NCBI GenBank assembly: GCA_021851895.1
Contig: JAJZQJ010000003.1
Coordinates: 63,431 to 111,674, forward strand
Length of the DNA stretch: 48,244 bases
From: a bacterium
GTDB lineage: Bacteria; Patescibacteriota; Minisyncoccia; Phycocordibacterales; UBA6899
Direction of reading: 5' to 3'
A program made the position numbers and the translations under genes. A model generated the notes under the pieces. It ran no database searches. It was not told the origin of the DNA and saw only the letters and a list, made by a program, of their open reading frames with translations. This document shows, in pieces, positions 47,807 to 48,244 of the stretch (position 1 is the stretch's first letter; every line of letters begins with the position of its first letter).

Positions 47807-48244
47807 ATGCAAAAATATAAAATCATTACATTGGTTGCTGGACTTCTTCTTTTGGGTAATGTTGCGTACGCACAGACACCTGACGTAGCATCTCTACAGA
47901 GGATCATCGACCAGCTTCGCGCGAGATCGCCGCGATGCAGCAGGCGCAAGGTCAAACAAGCATGGCAGCACTGCGCACACAGTTACAACTTTCAAGAAAT
48001 CTCGGTATTGGTCAGACCGGTGATGATGTCACACTGCTTCAGCAGACTCTTGCAACCGACCCAAGTCTATTCTCTGCGGCGCCAACAGGCTACTATGGTC
48101 CATTGACCGCAAAGGCAGTGAAAGCCCTCCAGGAGCGTTTTGGGCTTGATCAGACCGGAGCGATCGGCCCGCTCACAAGAGGTGAATTGAATAAGCTCTT
48201 TGAAGATGTAAGTTCGACGACGATCGCGCTACCCCCAGGACTCC
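47807..48244 (+). pseudogene. Secreted peptidoglycan-binding-domain protein, frameshifted and truncated by window end
   Basis: MQKYKIITLVAGLLLLGNVAYAQTPDVASLQRIIDQLRA then frame change; the other frame reads MQQAQGQTSMAALRTQLQLSRNLGIGQTGDDVTLLQQTLATDPSLFSAAPTGYYGPLTAKAVKALQERFGLDQTGAIGPLTRGELNKLF. Confidence 0.7.

Overview
The window looks like chromosome from a small-genome bacterium, probably Candidate Phyla Radiation/Patescibacteria. This placement is inferred from gene content, short IF-2, standard stop usage and compact operons; no search was run. Housekeeping content includes infB-rbfA, a cysteine desulfurase, Fe/Mn SOD, clpB, dus, alr, cysS, a CorA-type transporter, a CtpA-type protease, rplI, rpmA, ychF and tgt. 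Other modules are a MacAB-like plus ABC-2 export cluster, a sensor kinase with two response regulators, and a five-gene glycogen/alpha-glucan cassette (GT4, GH57, GH15, PGI, ROK kinase). There is also a large fibronectin-like repeat surface protein. Five tRNA genes are present: Leu-TAA, Cys-GCA, Pro-CGG, Ala-CGC and Tyr-GTA. The most striking signal is that all five tRNAs are followed by a GC-rich, apparently non-coding structured element of about 180-240 bp. Each element carries an inverted copy of its own host tRNA's T-arm/acceptor 3' end. In the Cys, Ala and Tyr loci the element is also closed by a direct copy of that tRNA 3' end. The Cys locus holds two such units in tandem. Core domains are shared between loci, show compensatory stem changes and appear in mixed combinations. 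No integrase or transposase is visible in the window. I do not recognise this as a named family and regard it as the best candidate for an undescribed system. Secondary points of interest are a membrane-anchored Clp/Hsp100 with a degenerate first AAA domain and altered pore loop, a membrane-anchored histone-H1-like protein, a GC-anomalous secreted proline-rich protein, widespread leaderless-looking promoters, an ATAGGTN heptamer inverted repeat, and a frameshifted peptidoglycan-binding gene at the right edge.
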